Source: an uncultured Bacteroidales bacterium (lineage in GTDB: Bacteria; Bacteroidota; Bacteroidia; Bacteroidales; UBA932). From it: a stretch of DNA of 39,535 nucleotides. Every line of letters starts with the position of its first letter. Position 1 is the stretch's first letter. The stretch lies in NCBI GenBank assembly GCA_900318355.1, contig ONKE01000015.1:1-39535 (forward strand), read 5' to 3'. The notes under the pieces are model-generated. The model was not told where the DNA came from. It did no database searches and saw nothing but the letters and a program-made list of their open reading frames with translations. Positions 7,275-15,118 of the stretch are shown in pieces. The translations under genes were made by a program, and so were the position numbers.

Positions 7275-8921
7275 ATGCTCATCAATATTTTCGGCGCCAA
7301 GTGCATAGGCATCGAGGCGGTCCCGGTCACCGTCGAGGTCGACATCTCCACGGGAATAGGAATCCATCTTGTCGGACTTGCCGACGTCGCGGTCAAGGAA
7401 AGCCTGCTGCGCACCATGACGGCCCTGCAGTCCATGGGAATGCGGATTCCAGGCAAGAAGATAGTTATCAACCTCGCGCCGGCCGACATGCACAAAAAGG
7501 GCAGCGGATACGATGTGCCCATAGCCCTGGGTATCATCGCGGCATCGGGCCAAAGCGAGTTGCCCGGGCTTGGTAAATACATCATTATGGGAGAGTTGGG
7601 TCTTGATGCGTCGATACGCGACATCCCCGGGGCGCTGCCCATAGCGGAGCTTTCCCGCGAAGGCGGCTTCGAAGGCTGCATCTTGCCGGAAGGCTCGGCC
7701 ATGGAGGCTGCGGAATACGACAAGACCCGCGTCTACGGGGTGCGGACCCTTTCGGACGTGCTCCGCATCCTGTCGGAGACGGAGCTGTGCGACGACCTGC
7801 TGGTGTCCCGGCATCGCCTGCAAAGCCTTCCGCCCGACAATGCTTCCCCGGTCTATATGGACTTCTCCGAAATAGTCGGCCAGGATGCCGCCAAACGGGG
7901 CATGGAGGTCGCCGCGGCCGGTTCGCACAACGTCATGATGGTCGGATCTCCGGGCTCGGGCAAGAGCTCGCTGGCCAAGGCGTTGGCGGGTATCCTTCCG
8001 CCCATGGATATGGAAGAGGCGGTGGTGACGAGCAAGATCTATTCGGTAGCCGGCCGCGGGGCGTCGCGCTGGGGTTTCATGCGCCGCCGGCCTTTCCGCA
8101 GCCCTCACTACAGCGCATCCATTGCGGCCATAATCGGCGGCGGCAATGGCGACAACATCCTGCCCGGAGAGATATCCCTGGCCCAGAACGGGGTGCTTTT
8201 CCTCGACGAGTTCGCCCAACTGCCAAGGTCGGTTGCGGAGGCTCTGCGCGGCCCGCTGGAAGACAGGAAGGTCATCATTTCGCGCCTTCGGAGCAAGGTG
8301 GAATATCCCGCCTCGTTCATGCTGGTTGCCGCCGCCAATCCGTGCCCCTGCGGCTATTGGGGCGAAGGCGACCGCTGCCAGTGCACTCCGGGCCAGCGCC
8401 AGAGCTATTTCAGCCGCTTTTCCGGGCCGATTCTCGACAGGATAGACGTTCATCTGTGGCTTCGTTCCGTCGAGACGAAATACCTTATCGGAAGGCGATC
8501 GGGCGAGTCCAGCGCCGTCGTCGCCAAGCGTGTCGCCCGGGCGCGGGAGATTCAGCGCATCCGCTTCCTGGATGAGGGGATATTTACCAATTCAGAGATG
8601 AACAACCGCCAGATGCACCTGTACTGCCCTCTGGACGGCGAATGTTCGCGTATCATGGAGCGTATCATCGACCAGCGCGGCCTCTCCGCCCGTGCCTTCA
8701 GCCGTATCGTCAAAATGGCCCGCACGATCGCCGACCTTTCGCTTGCGGCCGACGACTCAGTCTGGCTCCACGACCCTCCTTCTCCCGGCGGAAAAGTGCC
8801 ATTTGAGCCTGTCCGTCCTCGTCTTCTCGCCGGCGTTACCATCCCTCCCATTACGCCGTCCCATCTTCTCGAGGCCGCCGGCTACCGTTTCCTCGACCGG
8901 GTTGATATTGGAATCAAATAA
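7275..8921 (+). CDS. comM: YifB/ComM-family magnesium-chelatase-like AAA+ ATPase
   Basis: A ComM-type hexameric helicase family member; in naturally competent bacteria ComM promotes branch migration during uptake of foreign DNA. The 548 residues contain the N-terminal ChlI-like domain (about 20-140, with AVKESLLR and PADMHKKGSGYDVP), the Walker A motif GSPGSGKS (224-231), Walker B VLFLDEF (307-313), the zinc-finger-like AANPCPCGYWGEGDRCQC, and the arginine-finger region RFSGPILDRIDVH. The C-terminal domain carries GLSARAFSRIVKMARTIADL. A stretch of about 30 residues (SVWLHDPPSPGGK onward) is inserted before the usual final helix ending in RFLDR, making the protein longer than the common ~510 residues. 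The preceding lipoprotein gene ends one base upstream. Confidence 0.93.
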   Translation: MLINIFGAKCIGIEAVPVTVEVDISTGIGIHLVGLADVAVKESLLRTMTALQSMGMRIPGKKIVINLAPADMHKKGSGYDVPIALGIIAASGQSELPGLGKYIIMGELGLDASIRDIPGALPIAELSREGGFEGCILPEGSAMEAAEYDKTRVYGVRTLSDVLRILSETELCDDLLVSRHRLQSLPPDNASPVYMDFSEIVGQDAAKRGMEVAAAGSHNVMMVGSPGSGKSSLAKALAGILPPMDMEEAVVTSKIYSVAGRGASRWGFMRRRPFRSPHYSASIAAIIGGGNGDNILPGEISLAQNGVLFLDEFAQLPRSVAEALRGPLEDRKVIISRLRSKVEYPASFMLVAAANPCPCGYWGEGDRCQCTPGQRQSYFSRFSGPILDRIDVHLWLRSVETKYLIGRRSGESSAVVAKRVARAREIQRIRFLDEGIFTNSEMNNRQMHLYCPLDGECSRIMERIIDQRGLSARAFSRIVKMARTIADLSLAADDSVWLHDPPSPGGKVPFEPVRPRLLAGVTIPPITPSHLLEAAGYRFLDRVDIGIK

Positions 8922-8952
8922 TTGTAAAATGATATCATTTTTAGTATCTTTG
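8922..8952 (+). promoter_or_regulatory. Promoter of the hicB gene
   Basis: A -33 TTG (8922-8924) and a -7 TATCTTTG (8945-8952, exact TAnnTTTG match) are 20 bases apart, the spacing seen in Bacteroidota promoters. Transcription should start near 8957-8959. That excludes the in-frame GTG at 8955 as a start and favours the ATG at 8991. Confidence 0.7.
8926..8941 (+). promoter_or_regulatory. Perfect 16-bp palindrome inside the hicB promoter (candidate operator)
   Basis: AAAATGATATCATTTT is a perfect palindrome lying between the -33 and -7 elements. HicB antitoxins of this type end in a ribbon-helix-helix DNA-binding domain and often repress their own promoter, so this is a likely HicB operator. 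The position would block RNA polymerase binding. Confidence 0.65.
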
Positions 8953-8990
8953 TCGTGAGTAAAGAAGAAAAATTAAAGGATATATTTAAT

Positions 8991-9320
8991 ATGGGATATT
9001 TGAGATACAAAGGGTACACCGGTACAATTGACTATGATGAAAAAGGCTCGTACTTGACAGGCTGTGTGTTAGGGCTTCGCAGGGATGGTATCAGTTATGA
9101 AGGTGCAACACTGGAGGCCCTCATCCGCGATTTTCACGAAGGGATAGACCAATATCTTGCAAGTTGCGAGGAAGACGGCGTAGCGCCGGAGAAGCCTTAC
9201 AGCGGAAAGATGGTGCTTCGGATGACCCCGGCGCTGCATGGCGAGGCCGCGGAGAAGGCGGCCGCTGCCGGAATCAGCCTTAACGAATTTATTACGCGCG
9301 CGGTGCGGGCGTATCTTTGA
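8991..9320 (+). CDS. hicB: HicB-family antitoxin, no HicA partner nearby
   Basis: HicB proteins neutralise the HicA mRNA interferase and repress the operon. From ATG 8991 the protein has 109 residues. The N-terminal part (1-65) has the HicB fold motif LRYKGYTGTIDYDEKG and LGLRRDGISYEGATLEAL. The C-terminal part (about 75-109) is a ribbon-helix-helix, MVLRMTPALHGEAAEKAA then GISLNEFITRAVRAYL. A GTG at 8955 is in frame but lies almost on the promoter, so 8991 is preferred. No HicA-like gene (about 60-80 residues with a conserved His) is found on either side: the ComM gene ends about 70 bases upstream and tsaE converges 22 bases downstream. It may be an orphan regulator or act on a toxin elsewhere. 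Confidence 0.88.
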   Translation: MGYLRYKGYTGTIDYDEKGSYLTGCVLGLRRDGISYEGATLEALIRDFHEGIDQYLASCEEDGVAPEKPYSGKMVLRMTPALHGEAAEKAAAAGISLNEFITRAVRAYL

Positions 9321-9342
9321 TTTTGCCCTGGAAGCAGGCCCG

Positions 9343-9768
9343 TCAGTCGTCCCAGGTGAGGAGGCGGGAGCCGTCGGGCTGAGGGGCGATCCGGACGCGG
9401 AGGGTTTCCTCGGGGAGGAGATCCTCGATGTTTTCGGGCCATTCCATGAGGCAGAGGGCGCCGGAGTCCAAGTAGTCGTAGAGGCCGATGTCCAGGGCCT
9501 CTTCCTGCCGCTCAATCCTGTAGAAATCAAAATGGTAGATAGGCTTTCCCTCGCCGGAGCGGTATTCGTTCACGATGGCGAAGGTGGGACTGCCCATTGC
9601 GTCGTCGCTCACTCCGAGGCGGCGGCAGACGGCCGTGGTGAAGGTGGTCTTGCCTGCGCCCATGGGAGCGTAGAAGGCAATCAGATTGCGGTCGCCGATT
9701 TCCCGGAGGAAAACGTCGGCGGCGCGGTCAAGATCGGAGAGCGAGGATATGGTTATGGAATGTTTCAT
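9343..9768 (-). CDS. tsaE: tRNA threonylcarbamoyladenosine biosynthesis ATPase TsaE
   Basis: TsaE is the ATPase of the TsaBDE complex, which makes N6-threonylcarbamoyladenosine at position 37 of ANN-decoding tRNAs. The 141 residues are the usual length. The P-loop is MGAGKTTF (residues 36-43). GSPTFAIVNEY and the IYHFDFYRI motif with its family-typical aromatic/Asp residues follow, then LCLMEWPENI, the conserved Glu-Trp-Pro block. It is the last gene of the minus-strand operon. Its ATG overlaps the ispE stop codon by four bases (ATGA), so translation is likely coupled. It converges with hicB. Confidence 0.95.
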   Translation of the reverse strand: MKHSITISSLSDLDRAADVFLREIGDRNLIAFYAPMGAGKTTFTTAVCRRLGVSDDAMGSPTFAIVNEYRSGEGKPIYHFDFYRIERQEEALDIGLYDYLDSGALCLMEWPENIEDLLPEETLRVRIAPQPDGSRLLTWDD

Positions 9769-10658
9769 GACAGTTCGGGAAATAGTCCGAAAAGGGCGGA
9801 GCCGCTGCCGGACATGGCAGCATAGACGGCGCCGCGTTCGTAGAGCGCCTCCTTGTAGCGCGCAAGGGTGGGATGGACGGCGAAAACAGTTGTTTCAAAG
9901 TCGTTTACGAGGCATTCGCGCCACCTCTCAACCGGGCGACTAAGGACGTCGGTGAGCGAATTGCCGGGCGTCCGCTCCATCGGAACGATGCCGCGGTAGG
10001 CCTCGGCCGTGGAGACCGAGATGCCCTCGGGCACTATGGCTTCGATTCGGTAACGGGCGCCGCTCCTAAGGACGATGCTGCCGTCCGGCGCGAGGCGCAT
10101 CCCGTCCCATTGCGAAAGCACCTCTCCGCGCCCCGTCCCGAGCATCGGACAGTCGTAAACAAAAAAGGCACAGTCGCTTCCGAGTCTGGATGCGTAGCCC
10201 GCCAGGGCTTCGTCCGAGAGGTCGAGGCCGAAAAGCCCGGCCACCATTTTGAGGGCGAAAGCCGCATCGGAGCTGCCGCCGCCAAGTCCGGCGCCGACCG
10301 GGGCATGCTTCTCGAGATAGATCTTGACGGGCGGAAGATGGAAGTCGGCGTCCAGGAGCTGGTATGCCCTCACGGTAAGGTCGCCGGCCGGGTCCCAGCC
10401 GACGCCACCGGCCTTGCGGATGGTGACGAGGACTTTGCCGTCGGGGGTAATTGACTGGGAGATAGATTCTTCGCTTCGCTCAGAATGACAAGATGAATCC
10501 GGGAAGAGGGTGAGGAAGCTGTCGCCGGGGACGATCTCGAGGGTGTCCCGGATGCCGTGGAAGGGCACGAACAGCGTCTCGAGGTCGTGGAACCCGTCGT
10601 CGCGGCGCCGCAGGACGTGCAGCCCGAGATTGATCTTCACGTGAGGATGGCAAATCAT
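9765..10658 (-). CDS. ispE: 4-diphosphocytidyl-2-C-methyl-D-erythritol kinase
   Basis: IspE phosphorylates CDP-methylerythritol in the MEP isoprenoid pathway. From ATG 10658 it has 297 residues. An open frame extends 56 codons further upstream, but that part overlaps sufD and has no family similarity. GHMP-kinase motifs are present: KINLGLHV (8-15), the ATP-binding PVGAGLGGGSSDAA (120-133), catalytic Asp in LGSDCAFFV (D162), and MSGSGSALFG near the end. Residues 57-65 (CHSERSEES) are encoded by a dispersed repeat sequence inserted in frame, in a variable surface segment before the ATP site. The start overlaps the sufD stop by four bases (ATGA), and the stop overlaps the tsaE start the same way. 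Confidence 0.95.
   Translation of the reverse strand: MICHPHVKINLGLHVLRRRDDGFHDLETLFVPFHGIRDTLEIVPGDSFLTLFPDSSCHSERSEESISQSITPDGKVLVTIRKAGGVGWDPAGDLTVRAYQLLDADFHLPPVKIYLEKHAPVGAGLGGGSSDAAFALKMVAGLFGLDLSDEALAGYASRLGSDCAFFVYDCPMLGTGRGEVLSQWDGMRLAPDGSIVLRSGARYRIEAIVPEGISVSTAEAYRGIVPMERTPGNSLTDVLSRPVERWRECLVNDFETTVFAVHPTLARYKEALYERGAVYAAMSGSGSALFGLFPELS
10465..10489 (-). repeat. Dispersed-repeat sequence inserted in frame within ispE
   Basis: On the minus strand this reads GTCATTCTGAGCGAAGCG followed by AAGAATC. The ends ATTCT/AGAAT are inverted repeats around a GAGCGAAGCG core. I recognise this as a very common small interspersed element in many bacteria, usually intergenic; translated, it gives the tell-tale peptide CHSERSEES. 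Here it sits inside a coding gene without breaking the frame. No second copy was seen in this window. Confidence 0.7.
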
Positions 10659-11239
10659 AGGCTTCTGACGGCGTTTTCGATTTCTTCGGCGCGGTCTTCG
10701 GGGGTGACTCCGGAGAGGAACGACAGAATCTGCAGGGTGCGGGCTTCCTGCTCCGGAATGCCGCGCGAGCGCATATAGAACCGGGCCTCTTCGTCCAGCC
10801 GTCCGACCGTCGAGCCGTGGGAACATTTCACGTCATCGGCGTAAATCTCCAGCTGCGGCTGGCTTTCGGCGCGGGCACCGGTTGAAAGGAGTATGGAATG
10901 ATTTTCCTGCGTGGCGTCGGTCTGCTGGGCCTCGGGGGCCACGATGATGGTGCCCTCGAAGCGGACGTCGGCATCGCCGAAGACGATCCCGCGGAAATTC
11001 TGCCGCGAGACGCACCCTGGGGCCATGTGGTGCATGACCACGCGGAAACGCACCTTGTCGCTCCCGCCGCAAATGTATAGACCGCGCAGGTTCACTTCCG
11101 CCCCCGGCCCCGTAAGGTCGATGGTGATATCAAAATCGTGCGATTCGCCGGGCAGGGTAACAAACTGGAGATCAAGCTTCTGCCCTTCTCCAACCTGATA
11201 CTGCCCCCGGGGAGGCGCAATATAATGTCCGTGTCCCAT
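10655..11239 (-). CDS. sufD: Short SufD-like Fe-S cluster assembly protein
   Basis: SufD pairs with SufB and SufC in the SufBC2D scaffold that builds Fe-S clusters. This version has only 194 residues; SufD proteins normally have about 400-450. What remains is the beta-helix core: GAEVNLRGLYICGGSDKV, the HHMAPGCVSRQNFRG stretch, and the hallmark C-terminal motif DVKCSHGSTVGRLDEEARFY with its conserved His. The N-terminal helical domain and part of the core are absent, and sufC ends four bases before the ATG, so there is no room for them. The frame is clean, so it looks like a reduced form rather than a recent decay product. The stop overlaps the ispE start. Confidence 0.88.
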   Translation of the reverse strand: MGHGHYIAPPRGQYQVGEGQKLDLQFVTLPGESHDFDITIDLTGPGAEVNLRGLYICGGSDKVRFRVVMHHMAPGCVSRQNFRGIVFGDADVRFEGTIIVAPEAQQTDATQENHSILLSTGARAESQPQLEIYADDVKCSHGSTVGRLDEEARFYMRSRGIPEQEARTLQILSFLSGVTPEDRAEEIENAVRSL

Positions 11240-11243
11240 GGCG

Positions 11244-11987
11244 TCAGAATTGGTCGAATCCGCTGCGCTCGATGGCGTCGATGATTTCCCTGCCGCCGGT
11301 TGCGACTATGCGCCCGGCCTTCAGCACGTGGACGACGTCAGGCACCACATAGTCCAGCAGCTTCTGGTAGTGGGTGATGATGATCGCCGATTTCTCGGGC
11401 GTGTGGAGCGCGTTGACCCCTTCTGCGACAATCTTTAGGGCATCCACGTCCAATCCGCTGTCGGTCTCGTCCAATATGGCCAGAGTCGGGTCGAGCATCG
11501 CCATCTGGAATATCTCACCACGCTTTTTCTCGCCGCCGGAGAACCCCACGTTGACCTCGCGCTTGGCAAATTCGGGCTTCATTCCCACCAAGGCCATCTT
11601 TTCGCGCATCAGCTTGAGGAATTCGCCGCCGGAAAGCGCGGGCAGCCCTGCAGCCTGCCTGTGGGCCGCTACGGCAGTCTTCATGAAGTTTGTGATGCTG
11701 ACTCCGGGAATTTCCACGGGATACTGAAAAGACATGAAAATCCCGGCCGTAGCCCTTTCTTCCGGGGCAAGGGCGAGCAGGTCGCGCCCGTCAAAGACGA
11801 TGGAGCCGTCTGTCACCGCATATTGCGGCTTGCCGGTCAGGACGGCCGAGAGGGTGCTCTTGCCGGCGCCGTTGGGGCCCATCACGGCGTGGATTTCGCC
11901 ACGGCGTATGGTAAGGTCCACTCCATGAAGGATTTCCTTGCCTTCTATACCTGCGTGCAGGTTTTTTATTTCCAGTAAGTTATTCAT
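11244..11987 (-). CDS. sufC: Fe-S cluster assembly ATPase SufC
   Basis: SufC is the ABC-type ATPase that drives conformational change in the SufBCD scaffold in the cytoplasm. The 247 residues are typical. Walker A is GPNGAGKST (37-45). The Q-loop region ISMSFQYP-like segment reads GIFMSFQYPVEIPGVS, the signature is VGFSGGEKKRGEIFQM, and Walker B with the SufC-specific tail is LAILDETDSGLDVDAL. A switch His follows in IIITHYQKLLDYV. Its ATG lies inside the 3' end of the upstream pnuC-like gene (8-base overlap), which points to coupled translation. Confidence 0.97.
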   Translation of the reverse strand: MNNLLEIKNLHAGIEGKEILHGVDLTIRRGEIHAVMGPNGAGKSTLSAVLTGKPQYAVTDGSIVFDGRDLLALAPEERATAGIFMSFQYPVEIPGVSITNFMKTAVAAHRQAAGLPALSGGEFLKLMREKMALVGMKPEFAKREVNVGFSGGEKKRGEIFQMAMLDPTLAILDETDSGLDVDALKIVAEGVNALHTPEKSAIIITHYQKLLDYVVPDVVHVLKAGRIVATGGREIIDAIERSGFDQF

Positions 11988-12609
11988 TCTTCTTGTATAA
12001 TTTCATCCAGGACGCCAGAGACCACAGGCCGTTGACCAGGTAAAGGGCGCAGACAATAGGCATAAATATGTGTCCTACAGATATATGCAGGACGATTTGG
12101 GCGAAGTTGACAACCAGCCAGGCTATCCAGCAGTCCCACTTCTTGAGGGCCGAGAGGAGCTGCGCCATCAGGATGAGCACCGTCACGCAGGAGTCCAGGT
12201 AAGGGTGGGGATCGGCGGGGAAAAGCGCGTCCAGCGTCCAGCCCCACAGACCGGCCACCAGCAGCACCGAGACCGCGACCAGCCCGCGTTCCGGCCACGA
12301 CAACATGCTCACTTTCAGCGCAGAGGCATCTGCGGCGCTTTCCTCGTGCTTGCGGGGATGGGTCCAGCGCCAGTGCCCCATGATGTTGATGGCAAGCGAT
12401 ACCGGCTGCAGCAACAGGCTGGCATAGAGGCTCTTGTTCCAGAACATGAAGAACAGCGCCGCCGTGTAGAGGTAGCCGACCCAGAAATTGTATTTGGAAT
12501 TGCGCCCGGCCAGGAATACGCACACCAGACCGAGGGCCGATGTCACCACGTCGATGGCCAGTACCGGTTGCCCCCAGAGGGTAAACAGAACGTAATTTAT
12601 CCAGCTCAT
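11980..12609 (-). CDS. pnuC: PnuC-family vitamin transporter (nicotinamide riboside or thiamine)
   Basis: An inner-membrane transporter of the PnuC family, which imports nicotinamide riboside (PnuC), thiamine (PnuT) or riboflavin (PnuX) by facilitated diffusion. The 209 residues contain about seven hydrophobic segments. Family features are [18 protein letters not shown], the loop [20 protein letters not shown], and the C-terminal [19 protein letters not shown] followed by LYLVNG. Substrate cannot be decided by eye. No TPP or NAD riboswitch or related gene is adjacent. It lies between sufB and sufC, overlapping both (4 and 8 bases), so it is an integral member of the operon. Confidence 0.9.
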   Translation of the reverse strand: MSWINYVLFTLWGQPVLAIDVVTSALGLVCVFLAGRNSKYNFWVGYLYTAALFFMFWNKSLYASLLLQPVSLAINIMGHWRWTHPRKHEESAADASALKVSMLSWPERGLVAVSVLLVAGLWGWTLDALFPADPHPYLDSCVTVLILMAQLLSALKKWDCWIAWLVVNFAQIVLHISVGHIFMPIVCALYLVNGLWSLASWMKLYKKNE

Positions 12610-14036
12610 CCTACCGACCCCTCCAACGATACTTGAAGCAGTTTATTGGCCTCTACGGCAAATTCCATGGGCAGTTTCGACAGCACCTCGCGTGCGTATC
12701 CGCCCACTATGAGCCCGACGGCGTCTTCCGGAGCGATTCCGCGCTGTCCGAGGTAAAAGAGCTGTTCCTCAGATATCTTTGACGTAGTGGCTTCGTGCTC
12801 GACAACTGCCGTGGGATTGGCGCTGCGGATAACCGGGAAGGTGTGTGCGCCGCACTTCGAGCCTATCAAAAGACTGTCGCACTGGGAAAAGTTGCGTGCC
12901 CCTTCCGCCCCCGGCATCATCCTCACGAGCCCGCGGTAGCTGTTTTGGCTGCGTCCGGCGCTGATACCCTTGCTGACGATGCGGCTGCGCGTTCCGCGGC
13001 CGATATGGATCATCTTCGTTCCGGTGTCGGCCTGCTGGCAGTTGTTGGTTACCGCCACGGAGTAGAACTCGGAAGAGGAATAATCGCCCTTGAGGATGGT
13101 TGAGGGGTATTTCCACGTGATTGCGGAGCCCGTTTCGACCTGGGTCCAGCTCAGATGGGCCCCCTCATGGCAGATGCCGCGCTTGGTCACCAGGTTGAGG
13201 ATGCCGCCGCGCCCCTGGGCATCGCCCGGATACCAGTTCTGGACGGTGGAATACTTCACGTCGGCGTCCTTGAGGACGACAATCTCGACCACGGCCGCAT
13301 GGAGCTGGTTCTCGTCGCGCATCGGCGCCGTGCAGCCTTCCATGTAGCTGAGCGTGGAACCTTCGTCGGCCACGATGAGCGTGCGCTCGAACTGCCCGGT
13401 TCCGGCCGCGTTGATGCGGAAATAGCTCGACAGGTCCATCGGGCAGCGGACCCCCTTGGGAATATAGACGAAGGACCCGTCGCTGAAAACGGCGCTGTTG
13501 AGGGCGGCGAAATAGTTGTCGCCGGCCGGCACCACCGATGCTAAATACTTGCGTACCAGGTCGCCATGTTCGCGGACAGCCTCGGAGAATGAGCAGAAAA
13601 TGATGCCTTTTTCGGAGAGGGTCTTGCGGAAGGTGGTGGCTACCGACACGGAGTCGAACACGGCGTCCACGGCCACAACCCCGGCAAGCGCCTCGCGCTC
13701 ATGCAGGGGAATGCCGAGCTTCTCGAAAGTGCGGGCCAGTTCCGGGGCGATTTCCTTGGGCCGATCGGCGTCCTTCTTCGGCGCGGCGTAATAGATAATA
13801 TCTTGATAATCAATTTCCGGCAGGTCGAGATGCCCCCACTGCGGGGCCGGCATCTTCTGCCAGCGCCTGAATGCGTCGAGCCTGAACTCCAGCAGCCACG
13901 CGGGCTCCTGCTTCAAGGCCGAAATGGTGCGGATTACCTCCTCGTTCAAGCCTTTAGGCACGAATTCCTGCCGGATATCCGTGACAAACCCCTCTTTGTA
14001 CTGTCCCGAGGTAACTTCGCGCAGAATGTCTTCCAT
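12606..14036 (-). CDS. sufB: Fe-S cluster assembly scaffold protein SufB
   Basis: SufB is the main scaffold on which the Suf system assembles Fe-S clusters. The 476 residues are full length. Key motifs are [13 protein letters not shown] near residue 80, [16 protein letters not shown], the central [19 protein letters not shown], the cluster-ligand region [11 protein letters not shown] (with a conserved Cys) and [16 protein letters not shown] with its conserved His/Glu. The partner SufD downstream is unusually short, so SufB may carry most of the scaffold role. It starts three bases after the aroC stop and overlaps the pnuC-like gene by four bases. Confidence 0.97.
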   Translation of the reverse strand: MEDILREVTSGQYKEGFVTDIRQEFVPKGLNEEVIRTISALKQEPAWLLEFRLDAFRRWQKMPAPQWGHLDLPEIDYQDIIYYAAPKKDADRPKEIAPELARTFEKLGIPLHEREALAGVVAVDAVFDSVSVATTFRKTLSEKGIIFCSFSEAVREHGDLVRKYLASVVPAGDNYFAALNSAVFSDGSFVYIPKGVRCPMDLSSYFRINAAGTGQFERTLIVADEGSTLSYMEGCTAPMRDENQLHAAVVEIVVLKDADVKYSTVQNWYPGDAQGRGGILNLVTKRGICHEGAHLSWTQVETGSAITWKYPSTILKGDYSSSEFYSVAVTNNCQQADTGTKMIHIGRGTRSRIVSKGISAGRSQNSYRGLVRMMPGAEGARNFSQCDSLLIGSKCGAHTFPVIRSANPTAVVEHEATTSKISEEQLFYLGQRGIAPEDAVGLIVGGYAREVLSKLPMEFAVEANKLLQVSLEGSVG

Positions 14037-14039
14037 AGG

Positions 14040-15116
14040 CTACAGCATGCGTGTAAGGTCGGCCAGGACGATGGCGGTCATAGCCTCCACGATGACGGGG
14101 GTGCGCAGGGCGATGCAGGCGTCGTGCCGTCCGGGGATTTCGAGCGTATCGATGCGTCCGGTGGCGAAATTGAAGGTCCGCTGCGCCTTTCCGATGGAGG
14201 ATGTCGGCTTGAAAGCCACCCTGAATACGATGGGATTGCCGTTGGTTATGCCTCCGTTGATGCCGCCGGCACCGTTTTTCGACGGATGGACGTTGGCGTG
14301 GATGGTCAGCGGGCCGTTGCCGGCATGGTCGAAGGGATCGTTGTGCTGGCTGCCCCTCATGCGTGCCGCCTTGAAGCCATCGCCGAATTCGATGCCGCGG
14401 ACCCCGGGAATGGCGAAAATTGCATGGCTGATGAGCGACTCAACCGAGTCGAAGAAAGGCTCGCCCAGACCGGCGGGAACATCGCCCACGCGGCATTCCA
14501 CTATGCCTCCCACGGAGTCTTTGTCGGCAATTGCCGCGTCCAGGACGTCGCGCCAGATTTCGGACGGACTGAGTTCGTCCTTCTCTTCTATGCCTCCGTC
14601 CGGCAATGCTTCTTCCGGCAGGTTCTTAAGCGCCTCGCTGCGGGAGACGCCGCCGACTTCCGTCAATTCGGCCGCTACGGTCATCCCGAGCATCTTCTTG
14701 GCCACGACGCCAGCCGCGACGATGGGAAGGGTGAGGCGTCCGGAGAAATGTCCGCCGCCGCGCGGGTCGTTGAAATCCAGCCACTTGATGCTGGCGGTGT
14801 AGTCGGCGTGGCCCGGGCGCGGGATGTCGTTGAAGAGCTTATAGTCGCCGCTGCGGGTGTTGCGGTTGCGGAAGATTATGGTCAGAGGAGCCCCTGTGGT
14901 GAAGCCGCCGTAGAGGCCGCTCAGTATTTCGGGTTCATCCGTCTCGATGCGCGGCGTAGTGCCCTTGGGACCGCTTTTGCGGCGCAGTATGTCAGCGCGG
15001 AAGTCCTCTTCGCTCAGCGAAATGCCGGGCTGCACGCCATCCACGACAACCCCTATGGCCTCGCCATGGGACTCCCCGAAAATGGAAACGCGGAATTTTC
15101 TGCCGAAAGTGTTCAT
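14040..15116 (-). CDS. aroC: Chorismate synthase
   Basis: AroC converts 5-enolpyruvylshikimate-3-phosphate to chorismate, the last common step of aromatic amino acid synthesis, using reduced FMN. From ATG 15116 it has 358 residues. An upstream in-frame ATG at 15149 lies inside the aroD-aroA gene and is not used. Motifs: FGESHGEAIG with the catalytic His near residue 16, RADILRRKSGPKGTTPR, the RPGHADYT region, the second catalytic-His region with RGSQHNDPF, and NGGITNGNPI near the end. The preceding gene ends two bases upstream, so three consecutive shikimate steps are encoded in tandem. Confidence 0.97.
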   Translation of the reverse strand: MNTFGRKFRVSIFGESHGEAIGVVVDGVQPGISLSEEDFRADILRRKSGPKGTTPRIETDEPEILSGLYGGFTTGAPLTIIFRNRNTRSGDYKLFNDIPRPGHADYTASIKWLDFNDPRGGGHFSGRLTLPIVAAGVVAKKMLGMTVAAELTEVGGVSRSEALKNLPEEALPDGGIEEKDELSPSEIWRDVLDAAIADKDSVGGIVECRVGDVPAGLGEPFFDSVESLISHAIFAIPGVRGIEFGDGFKAARMRGSQHNDPFDHAGNGPLTIHANVHPSKNGAGGINGGITNGNPIVFRVAFKPTSSIGKAQRTFNFATGRIDTLEIPGRHDACIALRTPVIVEAMTAIVLADLTRML

Positions 15117-15118
15117 AA

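Noticed and set aside
8955-8990. GTG start for HicB adding 12 residues
   Set aside because: It is only three bases after the -7 element, so it would fall upstream of or on the transcript start.
10659-10826. A 56-codon extension of ispE
   Set aside because: It overlaps sufD in another frame and has no IspE similarity; ATGA overlap at 10655-10658 is the more natural start.
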